Below, piece by piece: positions 34,310 through 42,356 of a stretch of DNA of 64,000 nucleotides. The notes beneath the pieces were generated by a model, which had not been told where the DNA came from, searched no databases, and worked only from the letters and a program-made list of their open reading frames with translations. The position numbers and the translations under genes are program-made. Numbering within the stretch: the stretch's first letter is position 1; each line of letters opens with the position of its first letter. Source of the stretch: Raineya orbicola (GTDB lineage Bacteria > Bacteroidota > Bacteroidia > Cytophagales > Thermonemataceae); contig NZ_NKXO01000007.1 of assembly GCF_002843425.1 (NCBI RefSeq), forward strand, positions 19,411 to 83,410. Reading direction: 5' to 3'.

Positions 34310-36695
34310 TCTTCACAATAGTGTAACCATCGCCTCCTCGGTCGGCGTGTTCGCTGGCAAAAGATGCCACGAAATCATACTTTTTCAGATGTTCGCGTAT
34401 CATTTTACGTAAAATTCCATCGCCCTTGCCGTGTAAAATGCGAACTTCGTTAAAGCCTGCCAGTAAAGCATCATCTAATAGCTTATCAACTTCTTGCAAA
34501 GCTACTTCGGTACTTTTGCCACGTACATCAATCTGACTGCTGAAATTTGCCAGTTTTTCTGTCAGATTGATGCCAATGCTTTTCTTGGCAAATTTTTTTT
34601 GTTCATTTTTTGCCTCTTTTCTGCTGATTTTTTCCAAACGATTGAGCTTCACCACAGAACGCAACTCTCCCATAGCAATTTCGGCATCTTTTCCCTGAAT
34701 TTGCAAAACCTCGCCAAGCGTATTTTGCCCTTTTATACGAACCCAATCACCTACCTGTATCTCTCCACTTATTACTTCAATATCCTGATTCTCATTTTCT
34801 TCTATAACTTCCTCTACTTGCAAATTTTGCCGAAATTCCTCTAAATTTTTACGCAAATCTTTTGTTATGTTCTTTTCAGCTTTTTGCTCGCGTATCTGAC
34901 GAATAGTTTGTTCTATTTTCTGATTTGCTTCCTGCAAGAGTTTTTTAGCTTCTATTTTGGCTTCATTCAGCAGTTTTTTTCTTTCTTTTTCCAGAAAAGC
35001 AGTTTGCTCTTGATATTTTTTCAGCAAGACCTGATATTCTTGTTCTTTTCGGGCAATTTCTTGAATTTTATCTTTCAAAATTTTGCGTTCTTGTTCCAAT
35101 TCTTTGAGCAGTTTATCATAATTTATTTCAGCACTACTCAATTTTTCTTGGGCTTTGGCAAGAATTTTTTTGGGCAAACCGATTTTTTTAGCAATTTCAA
35201 AGGCAAAAGAACTTCCTGCCTGCCCGATTTCCAATTCGTACAAAGGCTCTAAATTTTGCATATCAAAACGCATAGCGGCGTTGGTAATGCCTTTCTTATT
35301 TTGAGCAAAAGTTTTCAGATTTCCGTAATGTGTGTTAATCATACCGAAAGCCTTTTTTTCGCACAAATCCTCTAAAATAGCTTCGGCGATTGCCCCTCCT
35401 AAACGAGGTTCTGTACCTGTGCCAAATTCATCTATCAGAAAAAGTGTTTTTTCAGAAGCCAAATTAACAAACTGACGCATAGCCGTCAGATGAGAGCTGT
35501 ACGTGCTTAAATCATTTTCAAGGCTTTGCTCGTCTCCAATATCTATGAAAATATCCTGAAAAACTCCCATTACAGAGCCTTCTACCATAGGAACAAGCAA
35601 GCCACATTGCCACATATATTGCAAAAGCCCTACGGTTTTCAGAGCAACAGATTTTCCTCCTGCATTAGGTCCCGAGACTACAATGATACGCTGATTTTCA
35701 GAAAGTTCTATATTGAGTGGTACAATGGGTTTATTTTCTCTGCTATGCAAAAGCCAAAGCAAAGGGTGAATGGCATTTTTCCAAAGAATTTTTGTTTTTT
35801 TTTCAAAAATAGGAGCATTGGCGTTGATTTTTATAGCAAACTTTGCCTTTGCCATAATGAAATCTATCAGCCCCAAAAATTGATAGGCTTTTTGCAAATT
35901 AGGTAAAAAAGGACGTAAAAAATCTGTTATTTCTGTAAGAATGCGAATAATTTCTCGGCGTTCTTGGGCTTGTAACTCTTTGAGCGTATTATTGAGGTCT
36001 AAAATCTCGGCAGGCTCAATAAAAATCGTCTGACCTGTGGCAGATTCATCGTGGATAAAGCCTTTTAGCTTTCGTTTATGCTCGGCGGCAATAGGGATTA
36101 CAATTCTGCCCCCTCGTATAGTAAGCGATGCTTCCTCATTTGCCCAGCCAGCTTGTTTGGCTTGTCGCAGAATTTTATCGGTAGTTTTCTGTAATAGTTG
36201 TTCTTCGCTAATTATTTTCCTGCGAATATCCTGCAAAGTCGCAGAAGCTGAATCTCTAATATTACCTCTATCATCAACGATTTGCTCCAAACGCTGAAAA
36301 ATTTTTTTATCAATTTCTACGAGCTTGAGCAATTCGGCAAGTTGTAAGTAACGTTCTTTGCGACTTTGTAAAAAGGAATAACATTCCCGAATAGTAGAAA
36401 GTGAAATTTTGAGTTGAAAGAGTTCATTTTCGGAAAGAAAAGCCCCCTGAATAGGAATTTTTTGCAAAGATTCTTGTACATTGAGAAAATTCTGGTTGGG
36501 AAAAGGCTCATCAAAGAGTAGTATTTCTTTCATTTCTTGGGTTTGGGCTGTAAGTTTGCAAATATGCTCATAATCATCAGAAAAACGCATTTTTTCTAAA
36601 TACTGCAAACCCCAGTTACTCAAACAATTTTCAGCAATTAGCTCTCTGATTTTATCAAAACCTAATTTTTGTTCAATATTTTTCGGATAAAGCAT
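34302..36695 (-). CDS. mutS2: Endonuclease MutS2
   Basis: A 797-residue MutS-family protein lacking the mismatch-recognition domain. Walker A GPNAGGKSVALKTVG near 340, Walker B LFLIDEFGTGTEP near 400, long coiled-coil rich in E, K and Q (~510-640), a small beta domain (IQVGDWVRI), and a C-terminal Smr nuclease domain (IDVRGKSTEVAL, RILHGKGDGILRKMI). MutS2 acts in recombination control or, in some bacteria, in rescuing collided ribosomes. Start chosen at ATG 36695 (MLYPKNIEQKLGF); an earlier ATG at 36755 would overlap the preceding gene. Last of a three-gene minus-strand run. Confidence 0.92.
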   Translation of the reverse strand: MLYPKNIEQKLGFDKIRELIAENCLSNWGLQYLEKMRFSDDYEHICKLTAQTQEMKEILLFDEPFPNQNFLNVQESLQKIPIQGAFLSENELFQLKISLSTIRECYSFLQSRKERYLQLAELLKLVEIDKKIFQRLEQIVDDRGNIRDSASATLQDIRRKIISEEQLLQKTTDKILRQAKQAGWANEEASLTIRGGRIVIPIAAEHKRKLKGFIHDESATGQTIFIEPAEILDLNNTLKELQAQERREIIRILTEITDFLRPFLPNLQKAYQFLGLIDFIMAKAKFAIKINANAPIFEKKTKILWKNAIHPLLWLLHSRENKPIVPLNIELSENQRIIVVSGPNAGGKSVALKTVGLLQYMWQCGLLVPMVEGSVMGVFQDIFIDIGDEQSLENDLSTYSSHLTAMRQFVNLASEKTLFLIDEFGTGTEPRLGGAIAEAILEDLCEKKAFGMINTHYGNLKTFAQNKKGITNAAMRFDMQNLEPLYELEIGQAGSSFAFEIAKKIGLPKKILAKAQEKLSSAEINYDKLLKELEQERKILKDKIQEIARKEQEYQVLLKKYQEQTAFLEKERKKLLNEAKIEAKKLLQEANQKIEQTIRQIREQKAEKNITKDLRKNLEEFRQNLQVEEVIEENENQDIEVISGEIQVGDWVRIKGQNTLGEVLQIQGKDAEIAMGELRSVVKLNRLEKISRKEAKNEQKKFAKKSIGINLTEKLANFSSQIDVRGKSTEVALQEVDKLLDDALLAGFNEVRILHGKGDGILRKMIREHLKKYDFVASFASEHADRGGDGYTIVKIK

Positions 36696-36730
36696 TGGTA
36701 AATTTTTTGCAAATTTAGCTGAAAAATTGT

Positions 36731-37177
36731 TTAATGCCACCAATGTGCAATCCATTCGCTACCGAGTGTCATCAGAAAAGCCCAAAACAAGGCACTGATA
36801 GCCATTGCAAGCAAGATTTTTGGACGAGGTACGCCAAAAGAAACCGCAATCGCACAACCTACAATAGGACTAAATAAAACTGGTGTCAGAAAGGCTATTC
36901 CCCAAATACTGAATTTTTGCCAAATTTTTACAATCATTCGTTTGCGAGGTGAAAAAATTTTGATTTTTTTACCTTTTTGCAAACGTTTTTTTCGTAAGTA
37001 GGCAAAAAGTTTTTCTCCAAGCAATGGTATCAAAAAGGCGGTTGTACTCATTCCTGCTACGGTACAAAGGATAATTTCCCATTCCGAAAGTCCCAAAGCT
37101 ACCCCCGTAGGCGGAGCAAGGGCAAATTTTACACTCGCAAACAAATACACCGTAAAATAACTGCTCAACTTTTGCAT
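36731..37177 (-). CDS. Small multi-pass membrane protein, possibly small-multidrug-export/DedA-like
   Basis: A 148-residue protein with about four hydrophobic segments and a basic cytoplasmic loop (RKKRLQKGKKIKIFSPRKRM). The stretch WGIAFLTPVLFSPIVGCAIAVSFG and the final helix resemble the 'small multi-drug export protein' family, but the match is weak. No function can be assigned. It lies 10 bp after the TPR gene and 35 bp before mutS2, so it is probably part of that transcription unit. Confidence 0.6.
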   Translation of the reverse strand: MQKLSSYFTVYLFASVKFALAPPTGVALGLSEWEIILCTVAGMSTTAFLIPLLGEKLFAYLRKKRLQKGKKIKIFSPRKRMIVKIWQKFSIWGIAFLTPVLFSPIVGCAIAVSFGVPRPKILLAMAISALFWAFLMTLGSEWIAHWWH

Positions 37178-37186
37178 TTTGGATAT

Positions 37187-39007
37187 TTATTTGAGCTTAT
37201 CGCCACGCAAGATACGAAATCTTTTGCGAGCCTCTGCAACGTATCTACTTCCTGGGAATTTGGTCAGATGTTCCTGATACAAATCTTTGGCTTTTTCTTT
37301 GTTCTGTAAAAGTTCCTCATAAGTTTTGGCAAGGGCAAAATGTGCGTCATCAGCCAAAATATCAAAGGCATAATTTTTCAAAATAAGCTCATACATTTCT
37401 ATGGCATTTTGTGGCTTTCCCATACGAATAAAAATATTTGCCTTTGCCCAGTAAATATCATCAGTAAGGCTATGGTTAGGAAATTTTTTTAGCATTGCTT
37501 CCAACTCTTTGAGAGCCTCATCAAGTTTGTTTTGGAAAATCTGAAGGTCAATACGAGCAAACTCACGCATAGCTGTTTCAGTGCTATCCATTCCTGTATT
37601 ATCCTGAATAAACACGCTCATATCAATGGCATCGTTAGAGATTTCGCGAGAAGTAGCATTTTTCAGAATATCCAAATGATTCTGGGCAGTTTCAAATTCT
37701 CCTTTGTAATAGCTAAGTTTAGCATTTTTGAGTTTGGCTTCGTGCCCGATAGGGGAGTCTTTTTGCTCACGCTCCGCTTGGTAGTAAAGCAGAGCCGCTT
37801 CACCAAATTCACCTTTTAACACATAAATATCTCCCAATGTTATTTTGCATTGAGCTACTAATTTGTTATTGTATCTGGCTTCGTTAATGGCATCTTGTAG
37901 CAGTTCTATTGCTTTTTCTTTTTCATCAAGAAAAAAAGCATACAGATGTGCCATATCTTTCAGAGCCTCTACGGTTTTAGCCTTTCCTTGTGAATTGATA
38001 AGTTCCTGATAATCTTGAATAACAGCTTTTACCTTTTCCTTATCAATCGGAAACGTATTTTTAATAACTTCCTCACGAGCCTTTATCAAATACCTACGAG
38101 CAGGAATAAAATAAAGAGCATCGTTGGGGTACTGCTCTACAAAATAGCTTAAAATTTTTTCAGTAGCAGGGTAATCTTTATTTTCGAAGGCTATACGTCC
38201 TATTTCAAAGAGCTGAGAACCTTGCTTTTTGAAGCGTTTGTCGATAGCCTTTGCTTGCACAAAAGCCTTCAAAAAATTTTTTTGTTGCATATAAAGCCAC
38301 AAAAGTAACTCATTGGCGGCTCTGTGGTTTGGCTCATCTTGCACTTTGGTAAGCAGTGTTTCCTCTACAAAGTTTAGCTCTTCTTCGGTTCGGAATTCAT
38401 CTTGTAAAGTGCCTTTTACATACTCGCTATAATCTTCGCTTTTGTTGTAAAGTTTAATAGCCTCCTGAAGCAATTCTTTTTTCTTACCAAGTTTGGCATA
38501 CACTTCGGTAAGTTGCAGAGCATATTTATCAGAGGAGTTGTCGTACTTGCGAGCTTCTAAAAATAATTTTTCTGCCCATTCATATTTATCGTATTTTTCA
38601 AGGGCTTCGTAAGCTATGGTTGCTCTCTCTCTATCTTTTCTACCTGTTTCAATCAGAGCTAAATATTCTTTTTCTGCTTCTTTCATTTTGCCCTGCATTT
38701 CTAAAATAACTGCAAAATCTACCTTGTAGAACATATTTTCAGGCTCTTGCTTGATTTGCTTTCGCAAAAAGTCTTCTGCGGTTTTGTAATCTTTCAAATT
38801 GATGAGTGTAAGCAGATAGTTTTGGTGTATGCTTCGCCAATTGTAAGAATGACGAGCGAGCTTTTCGTAAATATCTTTGGCTTTTTCATACTTACCCTGT
38901 ACGAAATATTCTTCGGCAAGTTGAAAATCTTGTGCTGCCGCAGAAGTGTGTAGTAAGAAAATGAAAAATACAAATTGTAGTATTTTTCCAAGACGATTTG
39001 TTTTCAT
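37187..39007 (-). CDS. Secreted TPR-repeat protein
   Basis: A 606-residue protein with a signal peptide (residues ~1-26, ending TSAAAQ) and TPR-type helix pairs along its length: the first is AEEYFVQGKYEKAKDIYEKL, with the last near the C-terminus (ALAKTYEELLQNKEKAKDLY). Such proteins scaffold periplasmic or outer-membrane complexes in Bacteroidota, for example BAM- or gliding/secretion-associated ones; no specific partner is evident. Start is ATG 39007; the upstream ATG at 39070 would put residues before the signal peptide. It reads away from the putative origin. Confidence 0.85.
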   Translation of the reverse strand: MKTNRLGKILQFVFFIFLLHTSAAAQDFQLAEEYFVQGKYEKAKDIYEKLARHSYNWRSIHQNYLLTLINLKDYKTAEDFLRKQIKQEPENMFYKVDFAVILEMQGKMKEAEKEYLALIETGRKDRERATIAYEALEKYDKYEWAEKLFLEARKYDNSSDKYALQLTEVYAKLGKKKELLQEAIKLYNKSEDYSEYVKGTLQDEFRTEEELNFVEETLLTKVQDEPNHRAANELLLWLYMQQKNFLKAFVQAKAIDKRFKKQGSQLFEIGRIAFENKDYPATEKILSYFVEQYPNDALYFIPARRYLIKAREEVIKNTFPIDKEKVKAVIQDYQELINSQGKAKTVEALKDMAHLYAFFLDEKEKAIELLQDAINEARYNNKLVAQCKITLGDIYVLKGEFGEAALLYYQAEREQKDSPIGHEAKLKNAKLSYYKGEFETAQNHLDILKNATSREISNDAIDMSVFIQDNTGMDSTETAMREFARIDLQIFQNKLDEALKELEAMLKKFPNHSLTDDIYWAKANIFIRMGKPQNAIEMYELILKNYAFDILADDAHFALAKTYEELLQNKEKAKDLYQEHLTKFPGSRYVAEARKRFRILRGDKLK

Positions 39008-39061
39008 AAAAAACGATTTTTTCTGAAAATAAGAAATTTTTTTGACTTTCGCAAGCGAAAA

Positions 39062-39608
39062 TTTTTCCACAACTTTTTCTTTATGTAATAATAATACTTT
39101 TTTTTATTTTTTATTGTTATTACTATTAGGGGCTGTGGAAAACTACTTTCGTATGAAATAATATTATTATCAACAGAAAAATGTGGATTGTGGAAAACTT
39201 TTTCAACATTCATAAAATATTAAAAATCAGTTTTTTACAAAAAGTTATCCACAGAATTTTTTGTAAAATGTGGAAAAGTGTGTGGATAACTTTATCCACA
39301 TTTCGCCTCAAAATTCTGTGGATAAGCTGTGGAAACCTGTGGAAAAATGACCAATTTTTGTGGATAACCTGACCTTACTCAGTGGAAAACCGCTTAAAAA
39401 TAGATGTAAGTTTTTTTGCAAATTTTAACATATTTGTGGAAAAAAAGTGCTTTTTCCACAGGTTTCCACAGGCTAAAAAGTGGAAAATTTTTCCTATCAA
39501 AAATTATGCCAAAAATAAATTTCCACAAGGTTTTCCACAGGTTTTCCACAAAAAAACACTACTTTTCCACAAAATTTTTGATACAATGTGGATAGTGAAT
39601 TTTCCAAG
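39062..39608. other. oriC: Probable chromosomal replication origin (oriC)
   Basis: A ~550 bp non-coding block dense in DnaA boxes. Perfect 9-mers TTATCCACA/TGTGGATAA are at 39245-39253 (+), 39281-39289 (-), 39292-39300 (+), 39317-39325 (-) and 39359-39367 (-): five within 123 bp. Near matches are at 39182-39190 (TGTGGATTG) and 39587-39595 (TGTGGATAG). A further ~14 sites are of the TTTTCCACA/TGTGGAAA type, for example 39063-39071 and 39134-39142, spread over 39063-39575. An AT-rich tract flanks the left side (39079-39128). No dnaA gene is in the window. A datA/DARS-like DnaA-titration locus is an alternative, but the box number and the adjacent unwinding element favour oriC. Confidence 0.85.
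39079..39142 (-). other. Candidate origin unwinding element: DnaA box, GC cluster, DnaA-trios, AT-rich tract
   Basis: Read on the minus strand from 39142: TTTTCCACA box, then GCCCC (39129-39133), then the triplet run TAA TAG TAA TAA CAA TAA (complement of 39111-39128), then A/T-only sequence. This is the order of the basal unwinding system described for bacterial origins (DnaA box, GC cluster, DnaA-trio). Confidence 0.6.
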
Positions 39609-39686
39609 CCATTCGGCAAAAAAATTTTTTCTCAAAGAACTTAAATTGTACTTTTTTTATATTTTAATAACGAATTTTTACGCTTT

Positions 39687-39720
39687 TTTGTTTTACAAAT
39701 CAATATTTTTGATAAATTTG
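39687..39720 (+). promoter_or_regulatory. Bacteroidota-type promoter
   Basis: TTTG 39687-39690, 22 bp spacer, TAAATTTG 39713-39720; ATG at 39745. It sits at the right flank of the DnaA-box cluster. Confidence 0.5.
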
Positions 39721-39744
39721 TGATAGAATAAAATTTCTGTAATT

Positions 39745-40428
39745 ATGAGAAAAGTCATCTTTACTTTCGTTTTTTCTTTATTTTTATCTTTGTATTTGAA
39801 TGCACAAGGATTTCTTTTAGCTGATGTATTAGACCCCCAAGGAGCAAATCCAGCTCTACAGCAAGGCGGTACTTTCAATGTTGATGTAGGTACTCCTTTT
39901 GTCATAGATTGGGCAGAAGGATACATTTTTTATGGGAGCAAAAAGGATACCTACAAACTTCGTTACAATGCACTTACCGACCAAATTCATATTCTAAAAG
40001 AAGGCAAAGAAATTGTATTGCCACAAGGACAAGTAGAAAAATTCCACATTATTTATCAGGACAAAGAATACAAATTTACTTTCCTGACCAACCTACCTGA
40101 AATTTCTTATGGCTACGTCCAAATCATTTATGAAAAAGATGTAAAGGTATATTACAGGCATCATCGTAAGCCTCGCAAACCTACTGATACTGATAGTTAT
40201 GCTAATAATTTAAAAATAGAAGCATTAGAAAAAGATGATAGTTTTGTTTTAATATTGCCTAATGGTAGAGCCTATTTCACGCAGGGAAGGCGAAAAGAAG
40301 TTTTAAGTATCTTTTCTGATAAAAAGAAGGAGTTAGAAGAGTTTATCAAAAAAGAAAAAATAAATACAGAAAAACTCAATGGCTTAATGCAGGTAGTGCT
40401 AAAATATGAAGAATTGACAAAATCATAA
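39745..40428 (+). CDS. Secreted protein of unknown function next to oriC
   Basis: A 227-residue protein with a signal peptide (residues ~1-20, LFLSLYLNAQG). The mature part opens with GFLLADVLDPQGANPALQQGG and has alternating strands (YIFYGSKKDTYKLRYNALTDQIHIL) typical of a small beta-sandwich, then a basic stretch (YYRHHRKPRKPTD) and a helical lysine/glutamate-rich C-terminus. I do not recognise a named family. It has its own promoter at the edge of the origin and reads away from it; the only link to the origin is position. Confidence 0.75.
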   Translation: MRKVIFTFVFSLFLSLYLNAQGFLLADVLDPQGANPALQQGGTFNVDVGTPFVIDWAEGYIFYGSKKDTYKLRYNALTDQIHILKEGKEIVLPQGQVEKFHIIYQDKEYKFTFLTNLPEISYGYVQIIYEKDVKVYYRHHRKPRKPTDTDSYANNLKIEALEKDDSFVLILPNGRAYFTQGRRKEVLSIFSDKKKELEEFIKKEKINTEKLNGLMQVVLKYEELTKS

Positions 40429-40520
40429 TTTTGCTAAAATATTATTGGGGTCTGACTTTATGTTTAGACATTCATAAAATACAGATACCAGATGTTTTGA
40501 ATATAATGCTGAAAAAATCT

Positions 40521-42251
40521 TTACTTTTTTTCCAGCATTATTTTTTCTATTTCGGCGGCACGCTCTTCAGAAATTTTGAAACGTTGGCGGCGGCGTTCTA
40601 ATACTTTACGCACATCTTCAGAAATGTAACCATCTTGATAGGCATGTTGTAACATTTCATAATAGAAACGTTCGTCTTTGGTAAAGCCATCGTCATCTCT
40701 TTCTTCTGTTTTAGGTTCAGAGCTTGGTTTTTCTTGTATTTTTTCGGGTTGCGTTTGAATTTCTTCTTCGGCAAACTCCTCATCACGTCTATTTTTACTT
40801 AACTCTTTCTCTTTTTCGCTAATTTCTATTTTTTGCTCTTTTTGTGTTTCTGCAACCATTTTTTTCCACTTATCGTAAGCAGTTTCCTCTTCGGCGGGTG
40901 TAGTAAGGCGGGTTTCTTGGGCAGAAATAGTTTTTTGCATTTCGGGGGTTACCTGTATTTTTTCAACTACTTCGGTTACAATTTTAGAAACATCAACTGC
41001 TTTCATCTTACGACTTTCTGTGGAGGGTTTGGGCAAATCAATATCTACCAGTGGCAAATTTTGTAAATTGATTTCTTGTTTAAGCTCTTCTAATGGAGCA
41101 AAAACCACTTTTATCTTACATTCTATCGTTGCCCAAGCATTTTGTAAGGAAATTCCTACTATATTTTCAGTAATGCGAGAAATGCGTTTATTGCGACGCT
41201 TTTTTACACTTTCTACTTTTCCAGCACTTTGAAAAGCATTCACGAGTTCGTTTAGTTCTTCTTGCACTTCCTCTAATTCTATTTCTGAAATTTGTAAGAG
41301 ATTTTTAGAGCTAAAAATTGTTTCAAAAGAAGTAAGAGAGCCTTGTGTGCGTTCGGCAATGAGATTTTGCCATTCGCTTTGCTCTGCAAGCCAAACTAAA
41401 TGTGTAGGTATATGAGCCTTTTGTGAAGGACTGAATTGATGAGTAATGCTTTTAACAGATACTTTCCGCGAGGTTTGGCTTACATCATCAGGTAGTTTTT
41501 CGGCGGCGGGGTCTAAAATGCCTTCCTGCTGTCTTTCGTTGATGTATTCCAATGTAATTTCTTTTGCTCCTAAATGTTGTATAAGTTGGATAAATTCTTG
41601 CAAATAATCGTTAAAAACTAATTGTTCGGCATCTGAAAAATGATAATATACTCGCTTACGGTATGGGTGAGCTACCCAAAAAGAGCCTTTCCGTACTGCT
41701 CCACCTATAAGGGTGATATTTCCTGTGTCTTGCGTGAGCAGTGGGGTAATCCAGAAGGGTTCTTGTGAGGGTAGTTCTTCTTCAATATAAGCAAATTTTT
41801 TCAAAGAACTATGGCTATGCACCAAATCCAGATAGGCTTGGTATCGTTTTTGTTTCAGTTCGTAACGTTGTTCGGGTTCTTTGGTGAGTTGGTAAGCCTC
41901 ATTGTAAAGCCAGAGACTTTTGGCGGGTTGTGTCAGAGAGCGTTTGGCTTGTTCAGTTAAGATTTTTAAGTACAATTCGGTTACATCTTTGTTCCAAGAA
42001 TGAGCTTGCTCTACGGTGCCGTAATTTTCAGTAAAAATTTCTTGGGCAATCTGCAATACTTTCATACCTTCTTCTTCTTTGCCCAAACCAAATAGAGCTT
42101 GTGCCTTTCGGAAATAAATGAAAGGATTTATATCGCTATTGAGGCTTTTGAGTTCATCACAAAGGCGAATGATAGTTTCTAACTCTTTGATACGCATTGC
42201 CTCTTGAAAGGCTTGGCTATCGCGATATTTTGAAAACTCCAAATATTCCAT
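40521..42251 (-). CDS. Large soluble protein of unknown function with helical-repeat N-terminus and charged linker
   Basis: A 576-residue protein with no signal peptide. Residues ~1-160 are helical, TPR-like (FRKAQALFGLGKEEEGMKVL; LWLYNEAYQLTKEPEQRY). A central domain has the pattern VYYHFSDAEQLVFNDYLQEF then HLGAKEITLEYINER near 205-250. Residues ~340-400 look beta-rich, and a long acidic Glu/Lys linker (~440-525) leads to a C-terminal ~50-residue helical module (YYEMLQHAYQDGYISEDVRK, FKISEERAAEIE) resembling short modules that end with an 'ISxERAxEIE' helix in multidomain bacterial proteins. No family can be named. Confidence 0.7.
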   Translation of the reverse strand: MEYLEFSKYRDSQAFQEAMRIKELETIIRLCDELKSLNSDINPFIYFRKAQALFGLGKEEEGMKVLQIAQEIFTENYGTVEQAHSWNKDVTELYLKILTEQAKRSLTQPAKSLWLYNEAYQLTKEPEQRYELKQKRYQAYLDLVHSHSSLKKFAYIEEELPSQEPFWITPLLTQDTGNITLIGGAVRKGSFWVAHPYRKRVYYHFSDAEQLVFNDYLQEFIQLIQHLGAKEITLEYINERQQEGILDPAAEKLPDDVSQTSRKVSVKSITHQFSPSQKAHIPTHLVWLAEQSEWQNLIAERTQGSLTSFETIFSSKNLLQISEIELEEVQEELNELVNAFQSAGKVESVKKRRNKRISRITENIVGISLQNAWATIECKIKVVFAPLEELKQEINLQNLPLVDIDLPKPSTESRKMKAVDVSKIVTEVVEKIQVTPEMQKTISAQETRLTTPAEEETAYDKWKKMVAETQKEQKIEISEKEKELSKNRRDEEFAEEEIQTQPEKIQEKPSSEPKTEERDDDGFTKDERFYYEMLQHAYQDGYISEDVRKVLERRRQRFKISEERAAEIEKIMLEKK

Positions 42252-42330
42252 AAAAAATTGAGCATAAATTTTGCGGTAACAATTTCAAAAAAAATCAATA
42301 AAAAAACAACAATTCGCTTACAATTTGTTG

Positions 42331-42338
42331 TAAATTTG
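42331..42338 (+). promoter_or_regulatory. -7 promoter element before the PBP gene
   Basis: TAAATTTG 42331-42338, 19 bp before ATG 42357. No clear TTTG at -33. Supports ATG 42357 over the upstream in-frame ATG 42258. Confidence 0.45.
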
Positions 42339-42356
42339 CATAAATTTTTAAGCCAA

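Noticed and set aside
39245..39367. DnaA-box cluster as plasmid iterons
   Set aside because: No rep gene nearby, boxes are in both orientations without fixed spacing, and the surrounding genes are chromosomal housekeeping genes.
39181..39723. Plus-strand open frames (39181-39372 and 39382-39723) inside the DnaA-box region
   Set aside because: They are made of box-derived repeats (W/F/P/Q-rich), have no ribosome-binding site or family resemblance, and overlap the origin elements.
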